Counted from the stretch's first letter, positions 7,928 through 17,423 are shown. The stretch: DNA of 45,543 bases from Phycisphaerae bacterium (GCA_016927755.1 JAFGLZ010000238.1:1-45543); one strand, 5' to 3'. The notes: generated by a model not told the origin, from the sequence alone. Program-made: numbers and translations.

Positions 7928-9007
7928 TCACGCGCGCTGTGCGATCTCCCGAATCGCGGCCGCGAACCCCGCCGCGCACCGCTCAGGAGAGAAACGCTCA
8001 CGAACCGTCGCCGCCGCCGACTCCCCCAGACGCCCCCGGCGCGTCGCATCGTCCAGGAGATCCCCCGCGAACCCCGCCGCCTGTTCCACGTTACCGAGCT
8101 CATACAGCAGCCCCGACCGCTCGTGCTCCACCACCTCGGGCAGCGCCCCCACGCGCGGCGCGATCAGCGGGCATCGGCACGCCATCGCCTCCAGCGCCGC
8201 GAAACCGAACGACTCGCACTGAGTCGTCAAAAGCACCAACCCCCCGGAATTGGCCACCAAACTATAAAGCGCCGGCATCTTCGGATTCGGTACGATCGGC
8301 CACCAGCGCAGCCTCGCCGACACCCGTAGGCCCGCCAGCCCCTTGCGGAAATCGTTCCGCGCCTCCTCGTCCGAGCCCCCGCCCCCGACCATCCAGAACT
8401 CGACGTCCTGCCGCTCGCACAGACGATCGGCGATCTTCAGAAACTCCGGCCAGTTCTTCAGCGGGTCCATCCGGCCCACCCAGCACACGATCTTCCGACT
8501 CGTGCTCGGGCGGGCCCCCGCGTCGTGACCGAAGTGCTCCAGATCGACGAAGTTGTGCGCCACCCGGCACGGAATCCCATCCCGCAACGATCGCGGCAGG
8601 TAAGGCTTGATGTTCTCCGCCTGAAAGCGCGACGGCACGAGGATGCCGTCCAGCCGGTGATCCCCGAGACGCTTGAGGTGAACCAGCGTGTGCTTGTACG
8701 TGCTCCGAAGCTCCACTATCACCTTGCCGGTGTAGTCCGACCGGTCGATCCATTCCAGCACGTCGAACGAGTCGATCACCGAGATGACGTCGTACCCATA
8801 CCTGCGAATCAGCTCGACGAAGCCTCCCTCGCTCGGCCCGAAGAACACCCGACCGTCCAAATCCGCGAACGTCGGACTGCCCCCGTAATCCCGAAGGAAC
8901 AGCACGTGCGCCTCGATCTCCTGCGAGGGTAGCGACTCGATCCGGAAACGCAGACCCGTCTCCACGCCCCCCATCGTGCAGTAGCGATAGACGAACAAAC
9001 AGCGCAT
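7928..9007 (-). CDS. GT4-family glycosyltransferase
   Basis: A 359-residue GT-B glycosyltransferase beginning MRCLFVYRYCTMGGVETGL. The donor domain shows IVCWVGRMDPLKNWPEFLKIAD (from Ile to Asp, shortened here), VEFWMVGGGG and the E-x7-E element CESFGFAALEAMACRCPL. The start is set at ATG 9007, or the adjacent GTG 9010, because the upstream gene ends at 9018 with GGGAGAA over its stop codon. That gives a usable ribosome site and translational coupling. It is thus the second gene of a leftward operon headed by the pyruvyltransferase fusion. It probably adds a sugar to the exported polymer; specificity is unknown. Confidence 0.88.
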   Translation of the reverse strand: MRCLFVYRYCTMGGVETGLRFRIESLPSQEIEAHVLFLRDYGGSPTFADLDGRVFFGPSEGGFVELIRRYGYDVISVIDSFDVLEWIDRSDYTGKVIVELRSTYKHTLVHLKRLGDHRLDGILVPSRFQAENIKPYLPRSLRDGIPCRVAHNFVDLEHFGHDAGARPSTSRKIVCWVGRMDPLKNWPEFLKIADRLCERQDVEFWMVGGGGSDEEARNDFRKGLAGLRVSARLRWWPIVPNPKMPALYSLVANSGGLVLLTTQCESFGFAALEAMACRCPLIAPRVGALPEVVEHERSGLLYELGNVEQAAGFAGDLLDDATRRGRLGESAAATVRERFSPERCAAGFAAAIREIAQRA

Positions 9008-9017
9008 CACGACGACG

Positions 9018-11972
9018 TCATTCTCCCACCAGAGCGGTCTCACGCCGCCCGCCACGGGCCGCCTCCAGCAGACCCAACCCCCGCTGGTACCACGTGCATT
9101 TCGCCAGGAACGCCTTCACCTCCTCCTCCGGAATGCCCTTCTCCGCCGCCTCGCCCAGCAGCCGGTTGAACTCCGCCACCGACTCGGCAACGTACACCCC
9201 CGGATAGCTCCGCAGGTGCGGGATGTCCGTCACCACCACCGGCAGCCCCAGCGTCAGATACTCGTACACCTTGATCGGGTCGGCTCCCTTGCTCAGCGTC
9301 GTCGGCTTGAACGGAACGATCGCCACGTCCCAGTTCTGCGTGTACCCGTACAGCAGATGATGCGACACCTTCCCCAGAAGCTGAACGTTCTCCGTCAGCT
9401 TTACCGGAACCGCCTCGCCGTACCCGATGATGTGGAACCGCCACGTCGGCCGACTCGCCGCGATCTCCGCCACCAGCTCCCAGTCGAACCACGCCTGCGC
9501 CAAATACCCGAAGTACCCGACCGTCACCTCGCCTCGCTCCAGCTCTTGCTTCGGCAGCGACATGTCGAACGAGTCCGGCGAGACGCCGTTCGGGACGATC
9601 GCAACGTCCAGATCCGGCGCCCAACCCCGCGCCTTCTCCGCAAGCAGCGGCACGATCGCCGTCACCGCGTCCGAGTTCGCGCACAGGTACTGCTCCACCG
9701 GCTCCTCGTACCACACCGCCTTGCCCGCCTCGTGGAACTCCTCCCAGTCGTCGATGATGTCGTAAACCGTCCGCCAACCCGCCAGGTTGAACTCGTTGAC
9801 CCACTGAAACGCCGCCGGATACGGAAACTCGAACACACACGTCTTGTTCAGCGTCCCCCGATACGGATACTCCAGCACCGTCTTGCGGTTCGGCTCGAAC
9901 AAATCCAGCGGTAACTGGAAGAACAACGGCTCCTCCGAAACCGGAACGGCCTGGTGATACTCGCCCTGCCACCGGAAGTAGAGCAGCAGGACCGGAACCT
10001 TCTCTCGGATGAACTCCCGGACGATCTGCGTGACGCGCTGCCCCTCGCTCTGAACGAACTTGACCCCCGTCACGAAGACGACCAGCTCCCCCCGATCGCT
10101 CTTGTCGACCCGCTCGAGAAACTCCCGAAGATCCTCCATCACCTGGCCGGTCGATCGTCCCTCCGCCCCCGCGCCCGAAGCGCCGGCCGACGATCCTTGA
10201 ACGCCGCCGCCCGCCTGCGGGGCAACCTGGCCGCCGCCCCTCGATCGCCGCAACACCCGCTTGACGTACTCCTTGAGCCGCGTCGGCAGCAGCCGCTTCG
10301 TCAGCCGCCAACCGCCCCCCACGATCCGGCTGTGGTGAAGCTTGTTCACGAACTGCCAGCTCGGCGATTCCCAGATCTGCTGGAGCTGCTCGGCGATGTC
10401 CCGCGCCCGTTCGTTCGAGAAACGCAGCTTCTTCTTCAGCTCCTCGTTCGCCGCCGCCCGAGCGTTCAAATCCTCCCGAGTCTTGTTGAGACGACGCTCC
10501 AGCTCCGCCGCCTGCGTACGCGTCGCCTGAAGCTGCTTCGTCGCGCTCTCCAAGCTGCTCTGAGTCTGCTTGAACTGTCTCTCGGCCTCCGCGGCCCTCT
10601 TCTTCGCCTCCGCCTCGGACGTCCGCGTCTCCCGGAGCTGCCCCTGCGCCTCTGTGAGCTGTCCCCGCGTATCGGCGAGCTGCCCCCGCGTGCTCCGATC
10701 CCCCGCCTTCGGAGTCCATAGGGCGCTGACCTCACGCCCCGGTGCCGAACGGTTCCGCCGGTGGCAGTCCTTCGCTAGCTCGCAAAGCGCATCGGCAAAC
10801 CGCGAAACGCGCCGCTCGATCTCATCGGCCCCGCCGGCCAGCGCCTCTCGGATCGACTCCCGATGCTCCCACGTCCTAGCCAGCGCCCCGTCGACCACCT
10901 CCGCCTCGAGACTGTTCAGATCAAGCAGCGTCAGCCCCGCCGATCCCGTCTCCGCCAGCAGCGACGTTACCTTCGGATCGTACGCCACCGAGACCACCGG
11001 CACGTGACGATGAATCGCGAACACCGATGCGTGATACCGCATGCCCACCATCAGATCCGTCCGACCGACGACGCCCAACATCCCCCGAGGCGTCAGCGGC
11101 GCGTCAAGGATCGTCCGGGCGACACCCTCCGGCATCGCACTCGCGAACGCCGTGCAGCACTCGACGTCCGCGCTCGGCCCCCGCACGCAGAACGGCAACA
11201 GCAATACGTGCGCGTCATGGTCGGCGGCGAACCTTCCCACGCTCCTCGCCAACAGATTCAGACGACCCTCCGTGATCGACCCGAACGGCCTGACCGATAC
11301 GCCGATCACCGGACGCTCGCCCACCGGCACGCCGCTCGCGCGCAAAACCCCATCGGCCTCCTCGTCGTCCGCGGTCAGCGAGAACGCCGGGTCCGCCGTC
11401 ACCTCGACCGGAACCTTCACGCCCAGCTCCCGAACCAGCCGCGCCGAGTCGCCGTCCCGAACCGTGATCTGGGCCGCATCGTCGAAGACTACCCGCACCA
11501 TCCGCCGAGCGGACGCGCCCGTCAGCGGCCCCACCCCCTGGGCGTAGACCGCCACCGGAACCCCCTGAAGCCTCGCCAGCACCGGCAACCGCAGGTAGTA
11601 CGCCAGACTCCCCCACGCGTCGTCCAAAACGTCCGCCGGACGGATCGACCAATAGTCGTTGCACAGACCCCCACCCCCGAACACCAACAGGTCCGCCTCC
11701 GACAACGCCGCCGATTGCCCGTGCAGGTCGTGACGATGGATCGCCCGCACCGGATGAAGACGCTCCGTCTCCTCCGGGTCCTGCGAAATCACCATCACCT
11801 GGACGCTCTCTAGCCCCCCGTGGAGTTGCTTGACGATCCCCGCCAGAATCGCCTCGTCTCCGAGATTGCCCGCCCCGTAGAAACCGTGGACCATGATCCG
11901 CGGCGACGGACGCTCCCCGCTCTGCTCGCCCGAAGGCGTCGATCGCTCAGATGAACCCGCCTCGCTCGTCAT
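9018..11972 (-). CDS. Polysaccharide pyruvyltransferase - coiled coil - glycosyltransferase fusion
   Basis: A 984-residue three-part protein. Residues 26-400 are a CsaB-type polysaccharide pyruvyltransferase: GFYGAGNLGDEAILAGI near the start, VFGGGGLCNDYW, VAVYAQGVGPL, IGVSVRPFGS and MVGMRYHASVFAI. This family adds a pyruvate ketal to sugars of cell-wall polymers. Residues 428-535 form a coiled coil that opens with three exact heptads (GQLADTR, GQLTEAQ, GQLRETR). A basic linker with SPSWQFVNKLHHSRI follows. Residues 625-975 are a TuaH-like glycosyltransferase with VYDIIDDWEEF, FVTGVKFVQSEG and KVYEYLTLGLPVVV. An SD-like AGGGA precedes the ATG. The order suggests one enzyme that extends and then decorates or caps a chain, with the coil as spacer. 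Domain calls are strong; the concerted function is inferred. Confidence 0.88.
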   Translation of the reverse strand: MTSEAGSSERSTPSGEQSGERPSPRIMVHGFYGAGNLGDEAILAGIVKQLHGGLESVQVMVISQDPEETERLHPVRAIHRHDLHGQSAALSEADLLVFGGGGLCNDYWSIRPADVLDDAWGSLAYYLRLPVLARLQGVPVAVYAQGVGPLTGASARRMVRVVFDDAAQITVRDGDSARLVRELGVKVPVEVTADPAFSLTADDEEADGVLRASGVPVGERPVIGVSVRPFGSITEGRLNLLARSVGRFAADHDAHVLLLPFCVRGPSADVECCTAFASAMPEGVARTILDAPLTPRGMLGVVGRTDLMVGMRYHASVFAIHRHVPVVSVAYDPKVTSLLAETGSAGLTLLDLNSLEAEVVDGALARTWEHRESIREALAGGADEIERRVSRFADALCELAKDCHRRNRSAPGREVSALWTPKAGDRSTRGQLADTRGQLTEAQGQLRETRTSEAEAKKRAAEAERQFKQTQSSLESATKQLQATRTQAAELERRLNKTREDLNARAAANEELKKKLRFSNERARDIAEQLQQIWESPSWQFVNKLHHSRIVGGGWRLTKRLLPTRLKEYVKRVLRRSRGGGQVAPQAGGGVQGSSAGASGAGAEGRSTGQVMEDLREFLERVDKSDRGELVVFVTGVKFVQSEGQRVTQIVREFIREKVPVLLLYFRWQGEYHQAVPVSEEPLFFQLPLDLFEPNRKTVLEYPYRGTLNKTCVFEFPYPAAFQWVNEFNLAGWRTVYDIIDDWEEFHEAGKAVWYEEPVEQYLCANSDAVTAIVPLLAEKARGWAPDLDVAIVPNGVSPDSFDMSLPKQELERGEVTVGYFGYLAQAWFDWELVAEIAASRPTWRFHIIGYGEAVPVKLTENVQLLGKVSHHLLYGYTQNWDVAIVPFKPTTLSKGADPIKVYEYLTLGLPVVVTDIPHLRSYPGVYVAESVAEFNRLLGEAAEKGIPEEEVKAFLAKCTWYQRGLGLLEAARGGRRETALVGE

Positions 11973-12054
11973 CCGTCATCCCTGGTCTGTGGCCCGAGTC
12001 TGCCCAAAGAACGTGCAGCGACAAGGCACGCCACGCGACTCGTGCATCACGGAG

Positions 12055-12095
12055 GGTCGCCCTTCGCTTCAGCGGTGGTCGAAACGAATTGCATC
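12055..12095. repeat. Intergenic GCTTCAGCG repeat, copy 2
   Basis: A copy of the element at 3001: CCTTCGCTTCAGCGGTGG followed by ACGAATTGC. It lies in the 445-base divergent gap between the pyruvyltransferase fusion and the propeller gene, inside the long 5' leader expected from the promoter at 12183-12211. Confidence 0.5.
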
Positions 12096-12182
12096 GGGTG
12101 GAAGCCCCCGCCTCGCCGCCCCGAAACGCGCCCCGCCCCAAGGCCCCACGACCCCGCTGGCCCCACCGCATGCGCAACACGC

Positions 12183-12211
12183 ATATTAAATGTGCCCTAC
12201 AGTACTGTCAA
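12183..12211 (-). promoter_or_regulatory. Sigma70-type promoter for the leftward pyruvyltransferase-glycosyltransferase operon
   Basis: Reading the minus strand, a perfect -35 box TTGACA (12211-12206) is followed after exactly 17 bases by TAATAT (12188-12183), one base from the -10 consensus. Transcription would begin near 12175, giving a leader of about 200 bases before the ATG at 11972. It is the best consensus promoter I saw in the window. Confidence 0.7.
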
Positions 12212-12290
12212 TCGACACTCACGACCCCTTACGGCAGGTCACCCGCCACGTGTCTCGCCGGCCGTCCCTTGTCTCAACCCCTCAACACCT

Positions 12291-12325
12291 TGACGCCCGT
12301 TACCCGATACCCGACACTTGATTTC
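12291..12325. repeat. Degenerate heptamer array
   Basis: Five successive 7-base units starting with YG (TGACGCC, CGTTACC, CGATACC, CGACACT, TGATTTC) lie in perfect 7-base register, about 90 bases before the propeller gene. It resembles the arrays at 28305, 29517 and 37531. Confidence 0.5.
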
Positions 12326-12416
12326 TTCACACTCGATGCGGACGCCCCGCTCGATGTATCAACCGGCGGACAAGTCCCCATCATCATCATCAACCACCAC
12401 GGCCGGAGGCGATCTC

Positions 12417-13565
12417 ATGACCACATCCGCGCAAGCCCAGCTTCCACGCTCCACGCCCCTGCACGGCGGCGGACGGCGGAAGCATCGCTTTCCCCTCTTC
12501 TGCGCGCTGGTCCTCCTCGCATCCGGATACGCCGAGGTAGGCCCCAACCCAGCCAGCGCCGCTCAGGCCGCCGAAGCCGCCGAGCCCGCCGCCAAGCCTC
12601 AGCGCGCCCCTGTCTTTCAGATCCGCAATCGTACGAAAGAGCCGCTACTGCGAGCGGACAAGCCGTGGGAGAGTCTCTGCGTCTCGGGGGGCCTGGTGAT
12701 TCGCGAAGGCGCTCGCTGGAGGATGTGGTACGGCGCCTACGACCGGAACTACAAACGCGACGACGACGCCTGTCTCTGCTACGCCGAATCGCCCGACGGC
12801 TGTCGCTGGACCAAGCCAAACCTCGGCATCGTCGAATACCAGGGCAACAAGAACAACAACATCCTCATCTCCGGCCCGAAGTGCGGCGGGTATTCGTGCT
12901 CCTACGTCTTCCTCGACGAGGGCAAGGACCCTCGCCAGAAGTACAAGATGATCTGGCACCGCTTCAAGCCGCACAACGCATGGTGGGTCTTCGGCGCAAC
13001 GTCCGCCGACGGAATACACTGGAATCTGCTCCAAAAGCCCCTCTGCCCAAAGAACTCCGACACCACCACCCCCTGCATCCCGGAAAAGGGCAAATACCGC
13101 CTATACACGCGAGTCTGGCAAGGCGGCGACTTCAAGGGCGCGCGGGCGGTGGGCTACACCGAGTCCGACCATTTCGGCGATTTCCCCACACCCGTCGAGA
13201 TCTTCAGCCATGACAACCAAGACCCCGAGGGAATGCAGTTCTACGCGAGCGCGGCCACGAAGCTGACCGACAACCTTTACGTCATGCTACCCGCCGCCTT
13301 CTACACCAAGAACCAGACCGTGCGAAGCCATCTCGCATGGAGTCGCGACGGCATCCACTTCACCCGCTACGGACGCGAGCCCGTCGTCGATCTCGGCACG
13401 ACGTTTGACAACAAGGGCGTCTACGTCATGCCCGGCGCTACGCCGGGCGATGTGCCGAATACCTGGTGGTTCTACTACTTCGGAACCAAGATAGAGCACG
13501 ACTCAAGCCCCGATGCCATCAAGTACGACGGCGGGATCGGACGATTCTTGCTCGTCCTGAAATGA
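12417..13565 (+). CDS. Secreted five-bladed beta-propeller protein (GH32/43-like fold)
   Basis: A 382-residue protein with a long N-terminal export signal (RRKHRF then a hydrophobic LFCALVLLASG core). The body has propeller-blade motifs typical of the GH32/GH43/GH62 fold, such as ARWRMWYGAYD, YAESPDGCRW, KYKMIWHR, FGATSADGIHW and HLAWSRDGIHF. Proteins of this kind are common in PVC bacteria and usually bind or cleave plant or algal glycans, but I could not identify a catalytic acid triad with confidence. ATG 12417 is chosen over the upstream ATG at 12318 because GGAGG sits seven bases before it. It stands alone, convergent with the esterase gene. Secretion and fold are likely; enzymatic activity is unproven. 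Confidence 0.75.
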   Translation: MTTSAQAQLPRSTPLHGGGRRKHRFPLFCALVLLASGYAEVGPNPASAAQAAEAAEPAAKPQRAPVFQIRNRTKEPLLRADKPWESLCVSGGLVIREGARWRMWYGAYDRNYKRDDDACLCYAESPDGCRWTKPNLGIVEYQGNKNNNILISGPKCGGYSCSYVFLDEGKDPRQKYKMIWHRFKPHNAWWVFGATSADGIHWNLLQKPLCPKNSDTTTPCIPEKGKYRLYTRVWQGGDFKGARAVGYTESDHFGDFPTPVEIFSHDNQDPEGMQFYASAATKLTDNLYVMLPAAFYTKNQTVRSHLAWSRDGIHFTRYGREPVVDLGTTFDNKGVYVMPGATPGDVPNTWWFYYFGTKIEHDSSPDAIKYDGGIGRFLLVLK

Positions 13566-13695
13566 AGACGTCGCCGTTCCCAGGCAGGAGTCCAACCGGC
13601 TGGCGGAGTCGAAAGCTGTCGGTCAGGGAAGCTCACGGCCCTCGTGTCTGTTCGTCTCTTTCGGGCCAACCCCACCCCGGCCCCGCCGGGCCCAC

Positions 13696-15705
13696 CTACT
13701 TCCTCACTCCCTCCCCGTCCCCCTCCGTCTTGATTACCTTGACCTTCGCCGGCAGCGCCAGCGCGCGCATCTCACGAACGTCCGCCTCGACAAGCAGTCC
13801 GAACGAAAATAGCGACGGCACTTTCGTGTACGTCGCTCGCTGCTTGATGAGGTCCTTCAGCGAGTCCGGCAGCCCAGACGTCAGCACTAGGTCCGCCCGG
13901 TTCCGCTCGTTCAGCCCCGCCGCCAACACCGCCGCCATCGACGAAACCCGCCCCAGACCCGCCACCGTGATCGGCCGCCCCGGCCACGTCTTCGCCGCGT
14001 AGTCCATCAGCGCCATCAGTTGGGCCACCTTGATCCCAAGAGGGCGACCCCCGACGTTCCCGATGCACATCTCCACCTGCCAGGCCGACAAGCCCACCGG
14101 CCGGCACTCGCCCGTGAGCAACAGGTCCGCCGCCAACACCCGATATTCGTCCTTCACGAGAGACTCGACCATACGCTGTGGCTGAGCGCGTCCCCCATCC
14201 GCCGCCACGATGGCGACGCGCGTCGCGCTGCGACCCTTCACCGCCACATCAACCGCCGGAACGTGCCAACCGTCCGACGTCTTGAACGTCAGCGCCCTCG
14301 CCGCATACGCCTCGCTCGGCAACTCCCTGGCCTCCGCCAAAACGGCGGACGTCGGCGTGATCCGGAGCACTTCCCGCAACGCCTCACGCCGCTCCCGACA
14401 CCACGCTTCCCGCGCCGCCCCCTCGAGCGGCTCCTTCAGCGGATGCAGCGGTAGCCCCGCCGCCGCGCGCTCCGCCAGCGTGTAGAACGTCGCGTTGTCC
14501 TTCGGTACCCCAACCGTCAGCTCCGCGACCGTCCTCACCTCGTCGTCCGACGGAATCTCCTTGTCCTGACGCGTCCCCGTCGGTGCGAACCAATCGTTGA
14601 TGAACGCATAGAGCTGCTGGCGATTGTCCAACTCGTAGTTGTGATTGCCCGGGTCCTTGTTCGTGTGATAACCAAACCGGTCCGCCTTGCCGTAGAGCTT
14701 GTAGAACGGCACGACCGGATCGAACACCGACGGCTTGGCCCGCGCCGAAACGAAGCAGCAGTTGTCCTTCTCGTTGTAGATCAGCAGCGCCGGCCTCGGC
14801 GCCAACATCGCCGTCATGTGCGTGTAATCGGCCACGAGCAGTTGATCCACCGGACACTGCTCCAAATCGCCCACGTCGCCGCGATGCTGATACCGCGTCT
14901 CCTGACCGATGTACCCCGCGTTCGGAACCGCCATCTTCACCCGCGTGTCCAAGCTGCTAAAGAAGATCGTCTGCCACCCGCCGCCCGACAATCCCGTCAC
15001 CGCCACCCGCGCCGGGTCCGCGTTCGGGTGATCGAGCAACACGTCCAGCCCCCGCTTGAGCAGCATGTAGAAAACGCCCACCCCGCTCTGCCCGCACAGA
15101 TCCAGATACGCCAGCTCGTAGTGGTCATACCCCGGCAGCCGCAGCTCGCCCATCGCGATCCATTCCGGATTCAGCGCGATCATCCCCCGCTTGGCCTGAT
15201 TGATGCACCGAAGCTGCTTATACTTCACTGCCTTGCCTTCGGGGCGCTGGTGACCGTTCGGGTTTAGCACCACCGGCGCCTTACCCGTCAGCTCCGTCGG
15301 CTCGTACAGCAACGCCGGGATCCACATCCCCGGATACCCCTCGTACCGCAACTTCCGAATGCGATAGCCCTTGCCCGTCTCGATCGTGTCCAGCCACTCC
15401 ACACCGGGCTTGTCCGTCAGCACCCCCGCGTCATGCCCCTTCAGCACCACCTCGTCCAACATCCGCCGACGAAGCCCCTCCGCGATCGCGTCCCACTCGC
15501 CCCCGTCCTTCGGGCACTTCAGCGGCGGAATCCGCGCGAAGAGATAGCTCATCATCTCCCCGTGCGAACTCTCCTTCGCCAGAATCGGCGTCCCCAGCAG
15601 CCTGCCCAGCTCCGACGGCGGAGCCTTCCCCGCCTCACCACCCGCCGCCGTCAAACAAAACGCGGCCGATGCCAGCGCGACACCCCAAAAGCAAACTGAG
15701 CTCAT
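13696..15705 (-). CDS. Secreted alpha/beta hydrolase, acetyl-xylan-esterase-like, with a degenerate second hydrolase half
   Basis: A 669-residue exported protein (signal peptide about 1-22). The first half is an alpha/beta hydrolase close to the acetyl xylan esterase/dipeptidyl peptidase group: APVVLNPNGHQ, nucleophile elbow GLSGGG (Ser about 240), acid in NEKDNCC (about 314) and His in GNHNYE (about 355). The second half (about 390-669) looks like another hydrolase fold, ending with AGLGRVSSMAAVLAAGL where the nucleophile elbow should be, so it is probably non-catalytic. ATG 15705 is preferred over 15711 because GGGAGG directly abuts the earlier ATG and is six bases from the later one. It probably deacylates polysaccharides outside the cytoplasm; a peptidase role cannot be excluded. 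Confidence 0.78.
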   Translation of the reverse strand: MSSVCFWGVALASAAFCLTAAGGEAGKAPPSELGRLLGTPILAKESSHGEMMSYLFARIPPLKCPKDGGEWDAIAEGLRRRMLDEVVLKGHDAGVLTDKPGVEWLDTIETGKGYRIRKLRYEGYPGMWIPALLYEPTELTGKAPVVLNPNGHQRPEGKAVKYKQLRCINQAKRGMIALNPEWIAMGELRLPGYDHYELAYLDLCGQSGVGVFYMLLKRGLDVLLDHPNADPARVAVTGLSGGGWQTIFFSSLDTRVKMAVPNAGYIGQETRYQHRGDVGDLEQCPVDQLLVADYTHMTAMLAPRPALLIYNEKDNCCFVSARAKPSVFDPVVPFYKLYGKADRFGYHTNKDPGNHNYELDNRQQLYAFINDWFAPTGTRQDKEIPSDDEVRTVAELTVGVPKDNATFYTLAERAAAGLPLHPLKEPLEGAAREAWCRERREALREVLRITPTSAVLAEARELPSEAYAARALTFKTSDGWHVPAVDVAVKGRSATRVAIVAADGGRAQPQRMVESLVKDEYRVLAADLLLTGECRPVGLSAWQVEMCIGNVGGRPLGIKVAQLMALMDYAAKTWPGRPITVAGLGRVSSMAAVLAAGLNERNRADLVLTSGLPDSLKDLIKQRATYTKVPSLFSFGLLVEADVREMRALALPAKVKVIKTEGDGEGVRK

Positions 15706-15869
15706 CGCCATCCTCCCTTGTCCTCACGCGCCCGTATGAACTCGCCGCCCCATCACTATCTCCCGAAGGGAGGGTCTGATGCCCTCGCCCGCGGGCGAGA
15801 CCCTCAGGGACGCGCTTGCGAGCAGGTAACCGCGACTGAACGTTTCGGCTTGCTCGTCCAGACCTCTTC

Positions 15870-15975
15870 GGTCCCGTAGGGACCATGTGAGAATAGCCCA
15901 CGACTTCAGTCCCGGGACCGAGTCGCCTCCCAATACCTCAGTCGCGTAGCGACGGCTGAAGTCTGCGGAATCATT
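15870..15975. repeat. Three-hairpin intergenic element, copy 2
   Basis: The same order as at 3148: GGTCCCGTAGGGACC (15870-15884), a weaker middle hairpin around CTTCAGTCCCGGG, then CAGTCGCGTAGCGACGGCTG (15939-15958) and GCGGAATCAT. It occupies the 316-base gap between the esterase start and the amidohydrolase end. The esterase-proximal rest (15706-15869) shows no gene. Confidence 0.8.
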
Positions 15976-16021
15976 CGAAGCCAGCTTCGGCGGACTCGGG
16001 TCTAAGCTACAGCCACCGCCT

Positions 16022-17350
16022 TCAGAGGCGTCTCACTCGCTCCTCCCTCGGCGCGATCCCCACCAGCGCCTGGGGCGTCTCGAACAAGATCGCCCGCGCC
16101 ACCCGAATCGCCGTCTCCCTGTCGTACTGCCCCATCGAGACCTTCCTCGCCAAAACCTGAGCCAGCATCTTCCGAACGAGAACCGCCTTGGCGTAGCTCC
16201 ACTCCACGCAATACGCGTCCGAGAAGAAACCGATCTGCCGGCTCACCGCCAGCATGTCCAAACGCTCGTCCATCGCGCGCCGAATGAACGGCGGAAAGAA
16301 GCTGTGCCACCAGTATCCCGCCAGAACAAAGTTCGGCAGCTCCCTCGCCAGCGTGCACAACGTCTGGTTGGCGTGCGCGCTCGACGAGTAGCAGTGAAAG
16401 CTCACGCGCGGATGCCTCGCCACCAGCTCGCCGAGCTGCGCGAGCGTCCGATGGCTCAACCGGCTCCCCGTCTCGTACGGCAACGGCTCGGCCCCCAGCG
16501 AGAACTGAAACACGAACGGCTCCGGACGCTCCCCCAGCCGCCTCAGGAACAGATCCAGGATGTACCCCGCGTAAACGTCCCGCTCCGCCGCGCCCGCCCG
16601 ATCTCGGCGCTTCAGCGCCGCCGCCATCTCCTCGTCGCTCACCAATCGATAGTCCAAATCCGTCGACAGATGCTGAGCCGTGCTCAGAATCGCCTCGAAC
16701 GGAATGCACGCCACGTAGTGATCCACCGCCTCCCGCACGTCCTCCAGCGTCCGAACCGTTCGCGCTAGCGCCGGCCTGTCTTCGCCCATCGTCACCGGAA
16801 GCGGCGGACTCGGCGCATCCTGCGACCACGTCTGCTCCAGCTCGTAGAGTGCCGTGTCATACTCGCCCCACTGGCACCGCGCGAAAAACGCCCACTCCAG
16901 GCTGTACTGCAGCAGCCCGTCCGCCCGACCGTCATGCCGCCGCCAAAGCTCCGTCACGCTCCGGCGAATCCCACCCCGATCCAGCACCTCGCCCGGCCAG
17001 TCCGCCTCCCCAGAACGCTCACGAATCGCCCCGTCCAGCCGCTCCCAATTGTCGGACCGGATCGGCTCGTGCCAGTCGTACAGATCGCCCAGAAGGATCC
17101 GCAGCCCCCAATAGCAGCTCGTGTTCTCGATCCTCTCCACGAACGGCAGCGCGCGAAGAATCCGCCCCCGCGCCTCCGCCTCGTCAGGCCACTCGCTCAG
17201 CCGACCCCCATCCGGACACCCCGCGCTGTACAAATCGCTGATGACCATGTGGTACAGCAATAGATCGCCCAACCCTCGAGCCGCCAGATGCGTCGCGTCC
17301 AAGTGCGTATGAACGTCCAACAGCGGCAACTCGAACAAAGCCTCTTCCAT
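16022..17350 (-). CDS. Uronate-isomerase-like amidohydrolase
   Basis: A 442-residue TIM-barrel amidohydrolase related to uronate isomerase (UxaC), which interconverts D-glucuronate/fructuronate or D-galacturonate/tagaturonate. It begins with the metal-binding HxH in LLDVHTHLD. Further family features are GVSFHCYSSS-like ARHPRVSFHCYSS in the barrel and FFSDAYCVEWSYAKAVL near the C-terminus, equivalent to TDSRSFLSY-RHEYFRR in UxaC. It lacks the close overall match expected for a housekeeping UxaC, so the substrate may be another uronate. ATG 17350 has GGGAG nine bases upstream. A further in-frame ATG at 17392 lies inside a REP hairpin and is likely fortuitous. It follows the Gfo/Idh gene by 73 bases, probably in one operon. 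Confidence 0.72.
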   Translation of the reverse strand: MEEALFELPLLDVHTHLDATHLAARGLGDLLLYHMVISDLYSAGCPDGGRLSEWPDEAEARGRILRALPFVERIENTSCYWGLRILLGDLYDWHEPIRSDNWERLDGAIRERSGEADWPGEVLDRGGIRRSVTELWRRHDGRADGLLQYSLEWAFFARCQWGEYDTALYELEQTWSQDAPSPPLPVTMGEDRPALARTVRTLEDVREAVDHYVACIPFEAILSTAQHLSTDLDYRLVSDEEMAAALKRRDRAGAAERDVYAGYILDLFLRRLGERPEPFVFQFSLGAEPLPYETGSRLSHRTLAQLGELVARHPRVSFHCYSSSAHANQTLCTLARELPNFVLAGYWWHSFFPPFIRRAMDERLDMLAVSRQIGFFSDAYCVEWSYAKAVLVRKMLAQVLARKVSMGQYDRETAIRVARAILFETPQALVGIAPREERVRRL

Positions 17351-17364
17351 CGAACCCGCTCCCC

Positions 17365-17403
17365 AAAAAAAGGTGTCAGGAACCTTTTTCAATAACCGTT
17401 ATT
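17365..17403. repeat. REP-like double hairpin (AAAAAGGTGTCAGGAACC family)
   Basis: An inverted repeat of AAAAAGGT with AACCTTTTT around GTCAGG is followed at once by AATAACCGTTATT (17391-17403), a second hairpin. The run of T makes it terminator-like on the plus strand. It lies between the two minus-strand genes and supplies an apparent upstream start codon for the amidohydrolase. Confidence 0.7.
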
Positions 17404-17423
17404 GCTCCAGTTCCTCCAGAAGT

